Shown here in pieces: positions 13,587 through 26,596 of a stretch of 64,000 nt of DNA. Location: contig CAJXWQ010000002.1 of assembly GCA_913062605.1 (NCBI GenBank), positions 130,761-194,760 on the forward strand, written 5' to 3'. The notes under the pieces were generated by a model, which did not search any database, was not told where the DNA came from, and saw only the letters and a program-made list of their open reading frames with translations. Made by a program: the position numbers and the translations under genes. The stretch is from an uncultured Cellvibrionales bacterium (GTDB lineage Bacteria; Pseudomonadota; Gammaproteobacteria; Pseudomonadales; Porticoccaceae). Numbering within the stretch: position 1 is the stretch's first letter; the number at the start of each line of letters is the position of its first letter.

Positions 13587-14324
13587 CTACATTTGCTCCA
13601 GCAACTTGCGCAGTGGCGATACATGGCGCCGACTCACCTGTGGGCGAACATCCAACCCCTGTAGACGAACGAAAAACTGGCCATCCACATTGCGCTCCAA
13701 CCCTTCAATATGAGGTATAGAAACTAATGCGTTGCGGTGAACCCTCACAAAACGGCCATCAAATTCAGTTTCCAAATCTTTCAGGGCTTCATCCAATAGC
13801 GCTTCGCCCTCTGAATGAAAGGCTGTCACATATTTATGATCAGCCTGAAAAAGGCGAATATCTGAGATGGAAACCAAGTCAATACCACGGCGATTCTTTG
13901 TCGCAATATGGCTTCGGCCATCCGTATGAAAGATGGGGGATTCCTGTAGTTCGGTCAACTGGGCTTTATTGATACGCTTGGTGCGTGAAATAGCGTGCTC
14001 CAAGTCCACCTGCTTTATAGGCTTCAACAGATACCCAATAGCCTGTGAAGAAAAAGCCTCCACTGCATAATCATCATAAGCCGTACAAAAAATTACTGCT
14101 GGAGGTGGTTCAACATGGGCAAGATACTGGGCCGCAGCCAGACCATCCATTCCCGGCATTCGCACATCCATAAATACCAGGTCAGGGCTCAGCTCTTCAG
14201 CCATACTAAGCGCTTGCTCACCATTGCCAGCCTCACCAACCACTCGGCACTCACCTATGCCTGACAACATTCTCTTCAGTCGGTCTCGCGCTAAAGGTTC
14301 ATCATCAACAATCAGTACTTTCAT
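13587..14324 (-). CDS. algR: LytTR-family response regulator (AlgR-like)
   Basis: Receiver MKVLIVDDEPLARDRLKRML and C-terminal LytTR domain; upstream of hemC. Confidence 0.9.
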   Translation of the reverse strand: MKVLIVDDEPLARDRLKRMLSGIGECRVVGEAGNGEQALSMAEELSPDLVFMDVRMPGMDGLAAAQYLAHVEPPPAVIFCTAYDDYAVEAFSSQAIGYLLKPIKQVDLEHAISRTKRINKAQLTELQESPIFHTDGRSHIATKNRRGIDLVSISDIRLFQADHKYVTAFHSEGEALLDEALKDLETEFDGRFVRVHRNALVSIPHIEGLERNVDGQFFVRLQGLDVRPQVSRRHVSPLRKLLEQM

Positions 14325-14333
14325 TGCCTAACC

Positions 14334-15407
14334 CTACCATCCTATGGGGTAGCTAATCCGGGTAATATAACAACTTTCATTGGGCTCCGCAGTGACCTTT
14401 GCACTTGGCCCAAAATGGGCCGTCAGCCGCTGACGAATATTATGCAACGCCATCTTATTACCCTTATGCTGCTGCAACGCTCGATGCAAAGGATTGGAAA
14501 CCACTATTTCTATCCGATCATTCACCCTCTTCACCGAAATAACTATCTCGCCACCTTCCTGCAACAATTGAATACCGTGGTAAATAGCATTTTCTAGAAC
14601 TGGCTGTAACGTCAAGCAGGGGATATGTACTCCCTCACCATAGTCACCAATCTCCCACTTGGCAGACAGTCGATCACCCAGGCGAAGTTTTTCCAGCGAC
14701 ATATAACGGCGACATAAAGATAACTCCTCACGCAGAGGCACCAGTGTTTGTGAATCAGTCAGGGCATAACGGAAAAGATCTGACATATCCTCCACCACCC
14801 GCTCCGCTTTCTCCGGGTCAGAGCCAATCAAGCTGGCAATCATATTCATACTATTAAATAGAAAATGAGGCCGAATACGTGATTGTAATGCCTGAATACG
14901 AGCTTCAAGTTCCGCCCGCTGGCGCACCCTCAGCTGTTGCTGCAAAAACAGATAACGCAACAGAATACCGGCCGGAATTGCTGCTAACAGCAGATACTCG
15001 AAAATATTCCAAACATTATATTCACGATTAACCAATGGAGCCGAATACCACCACATCACCGCTTCAGAGGTCGCACCGCAAAACAGCGTCACCAACAAGA
15101 TCAGGAAGAATGAAATAAACGCCGCGCTCACATGATGGATACCTGAGAGCAACCGGTTGGCAAAACACAATACAACGGCACTGAGCAGTGCAATCCACAA
15201 TGACAGCAGAGATACCTTGGCCAGCTTCACCCAGTCAAAATACTGCAGCCCGCTATCGGCCACCGTAATCAACAATGCCAATAATTCAGAAATAACAACC
15301 ACTGCCAGCAGTCCTTGCCCCCGGCAAAGGTCTGGCAAAAAAGAATCATCCTCACTGCCAAACAAATGCGCTGGCTTTGGTTTACCGAACGTCCAATTAA
15401 AAACCAT
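14334..15407 (-). CDS. algZ: LytS/AlgZ-family sensor histidine kinase
   Basis: RIRPHFLFNSMNMIASLI His-kinase motif; adjacent to algR. Confidence 0.88.
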   Translation of the reverse strand: MVFNWTFGKPKPAHLFGSEDDSFLPDLCRGQGLLAVVVISELLALLITVADSGLQYFDWVKLAKVSLLSLWIALLSAVVLCFANRLLSGIHHVSAAFISFFLILLVTLFCGATSEAVMWWYSAPLVNREYNVWNIFEYLLLAAIPAGILLRYLFLQQQLRVRQRAELEARIQALQSRIRPHFLFNSMNMIASLIGSDPEKAERVVEDMSDLFRYALTDSQTLVPLREELSLCRRYMSLEKLRLGDRLSAKWEIGDYGEGVHIPCLTLQPVLENAIYHGIQLLQEGGEIVISVKRVNDRIEIVVSNPLHRALQQHKGNKMALHNIRQRLTAHFGPSAKVTAEPNESCYITRISYPIGW

Positions 15408-15535
15408 CCCTTATAATCCCCAACTCATCCTTATGCATACGCGGAGCTTCACGCTTTGTTATAATCCCGCCTTATCCACCACACTGGCGACCCTAATGTA
15501 TCGTCAGCACACAGATAAAAAGAGCTAGTTTACCC

Positions 15536-16930
<1,395 letters not shown>

Positions 16931-16933
16931 CCA

Positions 16934-17347
16934 ATGAAACATCTAATACGTCTGACGGCATTGCTTACACCGCTACTACTAGCTGCTGCGCCTATAGCAG
17001 CCACCCCTATCAACGTTGCAGAAAACTGTAGCGAATGGGCTAAAGTTCGTCAGCAAAACACCGCCGAATCAACTATCTATTGGCTTCAAGGCTTTGTGGC
17101 CGCCTACGACCAATATGAATATACCGGCAAACACCCCAAGGGAGTGATGGGCAATGCCAAAGGAAACGATCTTGCCACATGGATGGATGATTACTGCCAA
17201 AAAAACAATCAGAGCAATCCACAGAAAGCGATTGAATCACTCATCGAAGAACGTAAACCCGCACAGAAAGCCTGCCCAGTAAGGCGCTCTGGCGGGCGCC
17301 CCTGCCCTAGAGCAAAAGAAGAAGAAATTCCTGAGATTGGAGAATAA
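16934..17347 (+). CDS. Small secreted hypothetical protein
   Basis: Signal peptide MKHLIRLTALLTPLLLAAAPIAA; Cys-containing mature region. Confidence 0.7.
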   Translation: MKHLIRLTALLTPLLLAAAPIAATPINVAENCSEWAKVRQQNTAESTIYWLQGFVAAYDQYEYTGKHPKGVMGNAKGNDLATWMDDYCQKNNQSNPQKAIESLIEERKPAQKACPVRRSGGRPCPRAKEEEIPEIGE

Positions 17348-17492
17348 TCATAATAAAAAATAAACAATTTCTTTTTTTGTTAAATTTCTATTTGAATCCG
17401 TAGAAAGACTTCACCCTTAACAATCACTTTAGAATGAACACGATAAATTACATTCAGGCCTGATATCAGAAACCCTTGGGTTAAAACTTGAC

Positions 17493-17813
17493 TCAACAAC
17501 CAAACACCACCCCCGCTTCACCCTGCTCATCACAAACTCGCCCTAACAACCCCTGCAATGTTTCACTGGTGGTGGTGCACACCCAATCATCATCACTGAG
17601 GTTAAAATAATACCCGCCCGATTTTGCTGCGACCCAAATCTGGGCCATGGCGGGTTGCCGAGAGATAATTACTTTAGAGCCATTGGCCTCAATGGTCAGA
17701 GTCATCACCCCCGCAGTATTTTCGTAGTCAATATCGGCGCCGCTATCATCGATAGATTCCTCGATAGAGAGCATTAACTCATCGGCCAATTGGTTAAATT
17801 CGGTTTCATTCAT
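17493..17813 (-). CDS. cyaY: Iron donor protein CyaY (frataxin)
   Basis: MNETEFNQLADELMLSIEESID; frataxin-like core; divergent from the lptM-lysA operon. Confidence 0.92.
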   Translation of the reverse strand: MNETEFNQLADELMLSIEESIDDSGADIDYENTAGVMTLTIEANGSKVIISRQPAMAQIWVAAKSGGYYFNLSDDDWVCTTTSETLQGLLGRVCDEQGEAGVVFGC

Positions 17814-17943
17814 AGCTTTTATTCATGGTGACAGGATCACATTGATATATTTAAGGTTGGTGTGGAGTATAGGCGATTGAGTGTTGTGGGTGTCAGCCGG
17901 TATACTCGCTGACATCTCAAGAATCAAAATACAGGTTTTTTTC

Positions 17944-18141
17944 ATGCAACGATTTTTAGCATTGATGCTGCTATTGGCAGCATCCACGATTGGTCTGGCC
18001 GGTTGCGGTAATAAGGGTCCTCTGTACCTTCCCCCTCCGCCTGTACAGGAAATAAGCTCGCCTGCGGAGGCGTCTGAGGAGGCAGAAGAATCCGAAGACA
18101 TTAAAGCAGCTGAAGAGCCCGAAACAACCGAAGCAGATTAA
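17944..18141 (+). CDS. lptM: Small LptM (YifL)-like lipoprotein
   Basis: Lipobox LAGCGNKGPLYLPPPP directly upstream of lysA. Confidence 0.88.
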   Translation: MQRFLALMLLLAASTIGLAGCGNKGPLYLPPPPVQEISSPAEASEEAEESEDIKAAEEPETTEAD

Positions 18142-18150
18142 AGACAGACC

Positions 18151-19398
18151 ATGACACATTTCCCCAACCGCAACGGCGAGCTATTTGCTGAAGATGTCGC
18201 GCTGTCCACCATAGCGGAACGTTATGGCACCCCCACCTACGTCTACAGCCGCGCCGCTCTGACAGAGCACTTTCTCGCCTATGAAAATGCCTTGGCCGAC
18301 TGCTCTCACCTGGTTTGCTATGCCGTAAAAGCAAACTCTAATATTGCCGTTCTTAATATACTGGCAAAACTGGGTGCAGGATTTGACATCGTCTCAGTGG
18401 GCGAGCTTGAGCGTGTTCTCGCGGCAGGTGGTGATCCGAAAAAAATTATCTTCTCTGGCGTCGGCAAACAATCCGTCGAAATGGAAAGAGCGCTTGATGT
18501 AGGCATTCATTGTTTTAATGTGGAATCTGAAGCTGAGCTTGATGTGCTCAATAGGGTAGCTGGTGCCTGCGGGAAAATAGCTGATATCTCCCTGCGGGTG
18601 AACCCGGATGTGGATGCCAATACTCACCCCTATATCTCCACGGGGTTGAAAGACAACAAGTTTGGTATCGATATTCATAAAGCTCATGAGGTCTACCTTC
18701 GCGCCAACGGTATGGACCACCTCAATATTGTTGGTGTGGACTGTCACATTGGATCACAGCTCACTGAAACAGCCCCCTTTATTGATGCGCTGGAGCGTGT
18801 TCTGTCACTGGTGGATCAACTGGAGCAGGATGGCATTACCTTAGAGCATCTGGATTTGGGTGGTGGCCTTGGTGTCTGTTACAAAGATGAACAGCCACCT
18901 CACCCTGCCGACTATATTGCAGAGCTTCGCCAGCACCTGAATGACCGTGACCTGACATTGATTCTGGAACCGGGACGATCCATTGCAGCCAACGCTGGGG
19001 TACTACTCACCCGTGTTGAATACCTGAAACGCGGTCAGGAGAAGAATTTCGCCATTGTTGATGTGGCCATGAATGACATGATTCGCCCTGCGTTATATCA
19101 GGCCTGGCTAACCATTGATCCCGTCACCCCAAGAACAGGGGTAAGCTTAACTTGGGATATCGTCGGCCCCGTTTGTGAAACCGGTGACTTTTTAGGCAAG
19201 GAACGAGAGCTGGTTATTGCTCAGGGTGACCTGCTCTGTATTGGCTCCTCCGGTGCCTATGGCTTTACCATGAGCTCCAACTACAACAGTAGAGGCCGAG
19301 CTGCAGAAATCATGGCCGATGGCGACACTGCCCACGAAGTCCGCCAACGAGAAACAGTTGAGGATTTAATGCGCGGGGAAACCGTATTACCTGATTAA
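18151..19398 (+). CDS. lysA: Diaminopimelate decarboxylase
   Basis: YAVKANSNIAVL PLP motif, HIGSQLTE, CETGDFL. Confidence 0.96.
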   Translation: MTHFPNRNGELFAEDVALSTIAERYGTPTYVYSRAALTEHFLAYENALADCSHLVCYAVKANSNIAVLNILAKLGAGFDIVSVGELERVLAAGGDPKKIIFSGVGKQSVEMERALDVGIHCFNVESEAELDVLNRVAGACGKIADISLRVNPDVDANTHPYISTGLKDNKFGIDIHKAHEVYLRANGMDHLNIVGVDCHIGSQLTETAPFIDALERVLSLVDQLEQDGITLEHLDLGGGLGVCYKDEQPPHPADYIAELRQHLNDRDLTLILEPGRSIAANAGVLLTRVEYLKRGQEKNFAIVDVAMNDMIRPALYQAWLTIDPVTPRTGVSLTWDIVGPVCETGDFLGKERELVIAQGDLLCIGSSGAYGFTMSSNYNSRGRAAEIMADGDTAHEVRQRETVEDLMRGETVLPD

Positions 19399-19468
19399 GT
19401 TTGGCAGTATTGTTTTCGGCGAATATGACTAAGAAAACAATCCACCACAGGAAAGTGATAAGTACGCA

Positions 19469-20299
19469 ATGCTAGTAAAGTTCACCAAAATGCACGGCCT
19501 GGGCAACGACTTTGTTGTTATTGATGCAGTGACCCAGGCAGTAAACCTCACCCCGGAACAAGCCCGTAAGTTGGGCGACCGGCGCTTTGGTGTGGGTTGC
19601 GATCAAATTTTGGTGGTAGAGCCACCCACACGACCTGACGTGGACTTCCGTTACCGGATTTTCAATCAGGATGGCAGCGAGGTGGAACAGTGCGGCAACG
19701 GTGCCCGCTGCTTTGCCAAATTTGTACGTGATCGCCGCCTGACGGGTAAAAGTACCATTCGAGTTGAAACGGCCAGTGGCATTATTGAGCTACGGGTTCG
19801 TCGCGACAACCAGATAGAGGTCAATATGGGTGTGCCCGTACTGGAACCGGCACAGATTCCTTTTACGGCTGGCGCAAGAGCCTACAGCTATCCGGTCGAA
19901 GCCAATGACGAACAGTTAATGATTGGGGCTGTCTCCATGGGTAACCCCCATGCAGTGCTACAGGTAACTGACATCGATACTGCTCCAGTCGCCACCTTGG
20001 GGCCTATTCTGGAAAATCACCCCAGCTTCCCCCAGCGAGTCAATGCCGGGTTTATGCAGGTGGTCAGCACCAATGAAATCAACTTGCGAGTCTACGAACG
20101 CGGTGCCGGGGAAACCCTGGCTTGCGGCACGGGGGCTTGTGCGGCGGTGGTGGCAGGCAGATTACAAGACCTGTTAGACTCCTCCGTGACCGTTAACCTC
20201 CCCGGTGGGAGTCTGACAATCGATTGGCCCGGCGAGGGGCAATCGGTCATCATGACCGGGCCTGCTACAACAGTATTTCATGGGCGAATAAAAATATGA
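19469..20299 (+). CDS. dapF: Diaminopimelate epimerase
   Basis: [39 protein letters not shown]. Confidence 0.97.
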   Translation: MLVKFTKMHGLGNDFVVIDAVTQAVNLTPEQARKLGDRRFGVGCDQILVVEPPTRPDVDFRYRIFNQDGSEVEQCGNGARCFAKFVRDRRLTGKSTIRVETASGIIELRVRRDNQIEVNMGVPVLEPAQIPFTAGARAYSYPVEANDEQLMIGAVSMGNPHAVLQVTDIDTAPVATLGPILENHPSFPQRVNAGFMQVVSTNEINLRVYERGAGETLACGTGACAAVVAGRLQDLLDSSVTVNLPGGSLTIDWPGEGQSVIMTGPATTVFHGRIKI

Positions 20300-21060
20300 C
20301 CACAGATAACAATAACCCTGTCGATGCTCTTGCCAATACTCTGGGTGACACTCTTATCGAGGCTGCCGACAATACTACCGGTGATAATACTGATAGCGAG
20401 TTATCTTCTGAGCAGATTAAAGCCTATCTACAAACCCACCCGGATTTTTTTGAAAACCATCCCGACCTACTGGAACTGATCAGCCTACCCCACGAAAGTG
20501 GCACCGCTGTATCATTGGTCGAACGCCAAATCTCTGTTTTAAGAGAACGCAATCTGGAAATGCGGCAACGAATTAGTGGCATGCTGGAAGCCGCTAAAAC
20601 TAACGACAAACTTTTTGATAAAACCAAGCGACTGGTTCTGGCCCTTCTTGATACCAAGGACCTCCCTTCCATTGTAGATACGTTGTCTGAAAGTCTCAGC
20701 AACGATTTCCAAGTAGAATTTCACAGTTTGACCCTATTTGGCGACCCACAATCTATCCCTACATGTAATGCCAAGATAGTTAGCCAGAGCCAAGCCAACA
20801 GTCAGGTTGGTACGTTACTGCGAACTAACCGTGCAATCTGCGGTGTCCTTGGTAGTGATGAGCTGAGTTTTCTATTTGGTGAAAAATCTGCCGAGGTGGG
20901 TTCTGTGGCAGCTGTGCCACTATCTTATGGCTCAGCCTTCGGTATTCTCGCTATCGGCCATTCTGATCCCAACTATTACCGCAGCAGTATGGGCACACTA
21001 TTCCTCAGCTATATTGCTGAAGTCTTAAACCGAATTACACCCAACCTGCTACAAAAGTAG
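20296..21060 (+). CDS. DUF484 family protein
   Basis: [46 protein letters not shown]; between dapF and xerC. Confidence 0.92.
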   Translation: MTTDNNNPVDALANTLGDTLIEAADNTTGDNTDSELSSEQIKAYLQTHPDFFENHPDLLELISLPHESGTAVSLVERQISVLRERNLEMRQRISGMLEAAKTNDKLFDKTKRLVLALLDTKDLPSIVDTLSESLSNDFQVEFHSLTLFGDPQSIPTCNAKIVSQSQANSQVGTLLRTNRAICGVLGSDELSFLFGEKSAEVGSVAAVPLSYGSAFGILAIGHSDPNYYRSSMGTLFLSYIAEVLNRITPNLLQK

Positions 21061-21074
21061 CTAGGCGCCAGCAC

Positions 21075-21983
21075 ATGAGCTCATCGCTCATCGAACGATT
21101 AGCAGAATTCGAACAACACCTTCGCACCGAGAGAAGGCTATCCAGCTACACGGTACAAAGCTATAACCGCGACCTCAACAAACTGGCTGGCTGGTGTAAA
21201 CAACAAAAAATCCAACACCCAGATCAGCTTGATCCACAACATATTCGTCAGTGCATGGCATCACTTCACCGAGGTGGACTCGGGGGCCGCAGCCTTCAAC
21301 GTTGGCTCTCTTCTCTACGCACATTTTTTAACTACGGCCTAAAACATCGCTGGGTAAAATCTAACCCAGCCAATGATATTGCCGCGCCAAAATCTCCCAA
21401 AAAGTTACCCAAAACTCTGGATGTCGACCAGGTTGCTCAATTTGTATCCTTGTCCGGCAACAGCTGGATCGACTGCCGCGACCACGCCATGATCGAGCTT
21501 CTTTACTCCTCCGGGTTAAGGCTCTCAGAACTGGCAGGATTAAACCTCACCGATATTGATTTCAGAGATGCCATCATCATTGTCACGGGTAAAGGCAATA
21601 AAACCAGGCAATTACCGGTAGGCCGACATGCGATTGATGCACTCAAAACTTGGTTGAAGAGTCGCCGTGAAGTAGCAGGCGCCGATCAAACCGCGCTATT
21701 TTTAAGCCAGCGGGGCAACCGCATATCACCGCGGACTATTCAGGATCGCCTCAAGCAAATTAGTATCAAACAAGGGATGCCCGGAAAAGTGCACCCACAT
21801 ATGCTGCGCCATTCTTTTGCCAGCCATCTACTGGAATCAAGTGGTGACCTGCGAGCTGTTCAAGAGCTATTGGGACACGCCAATATTTCTACTACCCAGA
21901 TCTATACACATCTGGACTTTCAACACCTTGCCAAGGTCTATGACAAGGCGCACCCTCGCGCCCAAAAAAAGAAAGATGATTAA
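21075..21983 (+). CDS. xerC: Tyrosine recombinase XerC
   Basis: HMLRHSFASHLLESSGDLRAVQELLGHANISTTQIYTHLDF; conserved dapF-DUF484-xerC context. Confidence 0.95.
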   Translation: MSSSLIERLAEFEQHLRTERRLSSYTVQSYNRDLNKLAGWCKQQKIQHPDQLDPQHIRQCMASLHRGGLGGRSLQRWLSSLRTFFNYGLKHRWVKSNPANDIAAPKSPKKLPKTLDVDQVAQFVSLSGNSWIDCRDHAMIELLYSSGLRLSELAGLNLTDIDFRDAIIIVTGKGNKTRQLPVGRHAIDALKTWLKSRREVAGADQTALFLSQRGNRISPRTIQDRLKQISIKQGMPGKVHPHMLRHSFASHLLESSGDLRAVQELLGHANISTTQIYTHLDFQHLAKVYDKAHPRAQKKKDD

Positions 21984-22136
21984 GCCCTAGCCGACTTAAT
22001 ACAGAGAATACACTCCACCAGCTACACCTTGACCGGCTCAGCAACATTTTTATCTATTAATATGAAAGTCGACTAAACTTTTTCGCTCATTAAGGCTCTA
22101 ACATTTTCATCATCACCAATACATGGAGTTGCCACC

Positions 22137-22853
22137 GTGCATAAGCTGTTAATCCTCCCTCTACTACTTCTCACTCTAGCCTGCCAGGCACATGACGATC
22201 CAAATAGACGACTGATTTCAACCAACGGTTATGGTGAAGTGAAGGTGAAACCGGATATTGCCATCGTCAACCTCAGCGTGCGTGCAATCCATAAATCTGG
22301 CAAAGCCGCAAAGCAGGATGTGGATGACAGGGTAAACAACTTCCTTGATGAACTTGAGAACATGAAAATTACGCAGGAGGATATTATCGCTTCATCCATC
22401 CGGCTCAACCCACGGTATGAACACCATAGCGGCACTCGACGTTTTACCGGCTATGAAGCTGTGCGAACACTCTCTGTCACACTGCACGACATGGGACAGC
22501 TCACCGGCATAATGGATCAGGCACTAGAACAGCGCCTGGAAGGTATCGACAACATTCGCTACGACAATAGCCAGATGGAGTCACATATTCAATCGGCTCA
22601 CCAACTGGCTATTTCAGACTCAAAAACCAAGGCAGCAGCACTGGCCAAAGCCTATGGTGCAGAACTGGGGCCAATTATTCGCATCGACTATCACCGCAAC
22701 ACCCCGGTTTATCGAGGTGTAGCAAAGGACTCTTCCATGGAAGGAGTTCAAATGATGCGGGCTGCCCCATCACGCCCAGGTACTTATCTGCCGGACCAAA
22801 TCACCTACACCGATAACATTCAGGTTCAGTTTGACTTGATTATTAACCCTTAA
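22137..22853 (+). CDS. SIMPL (DUF541) periplasmic protein
   Basis: ISTNGYGEVKVKPDIAIVNLSV; lipoprotein-like signal; GTG start. Confidence 0.85.
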   Translation: MHKLLILPLLLLTLACQAHDDPNRRLISTNGYGEVKVKPDIAIVNLSVRAIHKSGKAAKQDVDDRVNNFLDELENMKITQEDIIASSIRLNPRYEHHSGTRRFTGYEAVRTLSVTLHDMGQLTGIMDQALEQRLEGIDNIRYDNSQMESHIQSAHQLAISDSKTKAAALAKAYGAELGPIIRIDYHRNTPVYRGVAKDSSMEGVQMMRAAPSRPGTYLPDQITYTDNIQVQFDLIINP

Positions 22854-22906
22854 TCCGAGAGACCGCCCTTAATCAGAGAAATAGCCCTTCGATAAAGAGA
22901 TAACCC

Positions 22907-23455
22907 ATGAGCGACCTATCTTCGATTCACCTAACCAAGCAGCGCAACCAACAACCAAAGGTTGGTATCAGTGCCTGCTTGGTGGGCGATAACGTACGCT
23001 ATGACGGTGGAGACAAATACCACCAATTGATCAATAAGGAATTGTCCCCTTGGCTGGATTTACAAGTGATCTGCCCAGAAGTGGAAGCAGGGCTGGGCAT
23101 ACCACGCCCGCCCATTCACTTAGTGGAATATCAGGGGGGAACCCGTGCCCTCGGTGTAGAACACAAGGACCTTGATGTTACTGATAGATTAGAGGCTGCT
23201 GCTCAGCAGCTTACTAAATCCCAACCTCAGGACTTGTGTGCTTATATTGTGAAGTCGCGCTCACCCAGTTGTGGTGCAGGCTCTACCCCGAGTTATGACA
23301 TAACTAATAAGCAGGTCGGGAGTGGCGATGGTTTATTCGTGAGGGCACTCAAGACTGCCCACCCTAATATAGTGGTCATTGAGGAAAGCAGTCTCAGTGA
23401 TACTCAGAGGTGTAAAGAATTTCTGGAGCAGTGCTATCTGTTGAGTGAACTCTAG
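22907..23455 (+). CDS. DUF523 family protein
   Basis: VGISACLVGDNVRYDGGDK...CPEVEAGLGIPRPP. Confidence 0.9.
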   Translation: MSDLSSIHLTKQRNQQPKVGISACLVGDNVRYDGGDKYHQLINKELSPWLDLQVICPEVEAGLGIPRPPIHLVEYQGGTRALGVEHKDLDVTDRLEAAAQQLTKSQPQDLCAYIVKSRSPSCGAGSTPSYDITNKQVGSGDGLFVRALKTAHPNIVVIEESSLSDTQRCKEFLEQCYLLSEL

Positions 23456-23503
23456 CTCTAAGCTGGCTTTAAACGTACACAAACAGGGCTAAACTAGTAT
23501 AAA

Positions 23504-23863
<360 letters not shown>

Positions 23864-23971
23864 TTATGGTGAATCAATCTCTGGAAAAGATACACGTTCC
23901 GCTATTGAATTGCACCCTTGAATTGAGTTCTTGCGTTAAACCCACAGTCCAACTTTTTCATCAACAATAAA

Positions 23972-24000
23972 AAAAGGGACCGGCCTGAAAGACCGGTCCC
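23972..24000 (-). terminator. Hairpin downstream of amtB
   Basis: GGGACCGG...CCGGTCCC stem with a T-run on the minus strand; lies between amtB and the distal P-II gene. Confidence 0.7.
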
Positions 24001-24029
24001 CTAAAGTGGAGAAGCATAGTGGAGAAAAG

Positions 24030-25283
24030 TTACTTATTCGCGGAAAACTCCGGGTAGGCTTCAATGCCGCATTCCGACACATCTACACCTTCATACTCTT
24101 CCTGCTCACCTACTCGAATACCGAGAACAGCTTTCAGGATAGCCCAAACAATCAGGCTGGTAACAAAGGTCCAAGCGAAGATCACACCGATACCCGTGAG
24201 CTGCCCAATCAAGGTAGCGTCTTCATTTCCAGAGAGGCATACTGCCAACAATCCCCAGATACCAACCACACCGTGGACAGAGATGGCGCCTACAGGATCA
24301 TCAATTTTCAGCTTGTCCATGGTAGTTACCGAGAAGACAACGATGACACCACCGATGGCACCAATCAGCGAAGCGCCAAGGCCACCCCATGCAAGAGGTT
24401 CAGCGGTAATAGCAACCAACCCTGCCAACGCACCATTCACGGCCATGGTCAGATCCGCCTTACCAAACATAATATGAGCGAGAAGCAATGCTGCAAGTAA
24501 ACCACCGCAAGCTGCCGCATTGGTATTGACGAAGATATCTGCAACTGCATTGGCTTCACCAATATCAGATATTTTTAACTCCGAACCACCATTAAAGCCA
24601 AACCACCCCATCCAGAGAATAAACATACCAATGGCTGCCAGAGGCATATTGGCACCTGGAATCGCATTAACGCGCCCATCTTTGGTGTACTTGCCTTTAC
24701 GTGCGCCAAGTAACAACACACCAGCCAACGCCGCCGCGGCACCACACAGATGCACAACACCTGAACCCGCAAAATCCTGGAAGCCAGCAGCATCAAGGAA
24801 GCCGCCGCCCCATTTCCACATACCCTGCATGGGGTAGATGAAGCCAGTCATCGCAACAGCAAAAATCAGAAATGCCCATAATTTCATCCGCTCAGCTACT
24901 GCACCAGATACGATCGACATCGCCGTGGCAACAAATACCACCTGGAAGAAGAAGTCTGAAGCGCCGGAATAATAGGTCTCACCACCGCTGGCCAGCACAT
25001 CTTCCGCACTGGCGTTGGCAATATTATTACCAAACCAAAGATCAGGCAGAATACCGCCCTCACTACCGCCGTACATAATGGCGTAACCCATCACTAGATA
25101 CATGCTACAAGAAACGGCATAGAGCGCCACGTTTTTGGTCAGGATTTCAGCGGTGTTCTTGGCACGAACCATACCCGCCTCCAGCATGGTAAAACCCGCT
25201 GCCATCCACATAACCAGTGCGCCACACACAAGAAAATAAAATGTATCGAGCGCATATTTTACTTCAATAAGTTCAGGACTCAT
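24030..25283 (-). CDS. amtB: Ammonium transporter AmtB
   Basis: Polytopic; FAGSGVVHLCGAAAALAG, VHGVVGIWGLLAV motifs. Confidence 0.96.
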   Translation of the reverse strand: MSPELIEVKYALDTFYFLVCGALVMWMAAGFTMLEAGMVRAKNTAEILTKNVALYAVSCSMYLVMGYAIMYGGSEGGILPDLWFGNNIANASAEDVLASGGETYYSGASDFFFQVVFVATAMSIVSGAVAERMKLWAFLIFAVAMTGFIYPMQGMWKWGGGFLDAAGFQDFAGSGVVHLCGAAAALAGVLLLGARKGKYTKDGRVNAIPGANMPLAAIGMFILWMGWFGFNGGSELKISDIGEANAVADIFVNTNAAACGGLLAALLLAHIMFGKADLTMAVNGALAGLVAITAEPLAWGGLGASLIGAIGGVIVVFSVTTMDKLKIDDPVGAISVHGVVGIWGLLAVCLSGNEDATLIGQLTGIGVIFAWTFVTSLIVWAILKAVLGIRVGEQEEYEGVDVSECGIEAYPEFSANK

Positions 25284-25316
25284 TGTTGAAATCTCCCCTG
25301 TTTATACAATCTGAGG

Positions 25317-25679
<363 letters not shown>

Positions 25680-25689
25680 TTAGGTATTA

Positions 25690-25716
25690 CAGTGCTCCCT
25701 TCAACCGGGAGCACTG
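25690..25716. other. Perfect 10-bp-stem hairpin between porin and P-II gene
   Basis: CAGTGCTCCC-TTCAACC-GGGAGCACTG. Confidence 0.7.
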
Positions 25717-25725
25717 CCTGTTTAA

Positions 25726-26502
25726 TTACATAGATTTACTAATGGCAAAAACAACAGAGCTGTCACACCAATCGGTACCCCAGCACTCATCTTTATCAAG
25801 GTCTGTATCAACCCAGCTGAGACTGAAGTCCACACCCATATAAGATTTGTTCAGCGTAATGGAATAGTCGGAATAGCTATCTTCTCCATCACCTAAAAAG
25901 GCTTCTTCGCGATCTTTGAGATTACTGTCTTCACTATCGAACTCAAAGAAATTCATGCCGTAGTGGAGGTCGAGTGAAAACTCCTGCGGCAGACTGAAAC
26001 TGTAATCACCGTAGACATAGTAGAACTCACCTGTTTCTAACCAATAGTCATCGGAGTAAGCGGCTCCCAGAGTAAAATCTGAAAAAGAAACGCTAGCGTA
26101 GAATTCTTGGTAATCGAGATCACGTTTACCCGTAAGATCAAACTCGGTTTCGTCAGAGCCAGGGTAATCGTAATAGATGTACCCTACATCGTAAGAAACA
26201 TCTTCGGAGAAATTACCGCCATAGCCCACATAGTAATCAAGCTCAAAATCAGCATCGGAGCTATCGGGATCTTGGAAATCAACGACCGACCCCCAAGTCC
26301 CTACATAAATACCATTTTCAAAGGCAACGTCAAAGCCACCCTGAATAGCTGGACTTGTATCGTTTTGAGAAATACCGCGAAACTTGTAGTCAGTGGTCAA
26401 TGTCACATTGGCTGACACTTCAGCCGCACTAGCAACAGAAGCAACCATAGGCACAGTCAGTGCGAGAGTGGTTACAGCGAGGGTCTTCTTAAAAGCATTC
26501 AT
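25726..26502 (-). CDS. TorF family putative porin
   Basis: Signal peptide then EVSANVTLTTDYKFRGISQNDTSPAIQGGFDVAFENGIYVGTWGS; beta-rich; start chosen at MNAFKKTLA. Confidence 0.85.
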   Translation of the reverse strand: MNAFKKTLAVTTLALTVPMVASVASAAEVSANVTLTTDYKFRGISQNDTSPAIQGGFDVAFENGIYVGTWGSVVDFQDPDSSDADFELDYYVGYGGNFSEDVSYDVGYIYYDYPGSDETEFDLTGKRDLDYQEFYASVSFSDFTLGAAYSDDYWLETGEFYYVYGDYSFSLPQEFSLDLHYGMNFFEFDSEDSNLKDREEAFLGDGEDSYSDYSITLNKSYMGVDFSLSWVDTDLDKDECWGTDWCDSSVVFAISKSM

Positions 26503-26578
26503 GAGCTTCTCCAAAATAAAAACAACAGCAAATAATAAATTCGTAATAATAACCAACTAGATGGTTTCAAATAGAAGG

Positions 26579-26596
26579 ATGCATTTGGCATGCCAA
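26579..26596 (-). promoter_or_regulatory. Candidate sigma54 (-24/-12) promoter for the porin gene
   Basis: Minus strand TTGGCATGCCAAATGCAT: GG-N10-GC spacing, close to TGGCAC-N5-TTGCA. Confidence 0.55.

Noticed and set aside
21075-21983. Tyrosine recombinase that could be an island integrase
   Set aside because: Sequence and dapF-DUF484-xerC context fit chromosomal XerC; it lies about 5 kb from the comM islands with core genes between.
24006-24837. Plus-strand ORFs of 105-164 aa over amtB
   Set aside because: Antisense shadows of amtB; low-complexity Pro/Ser/Thr-rich composition typical of reverse frames.
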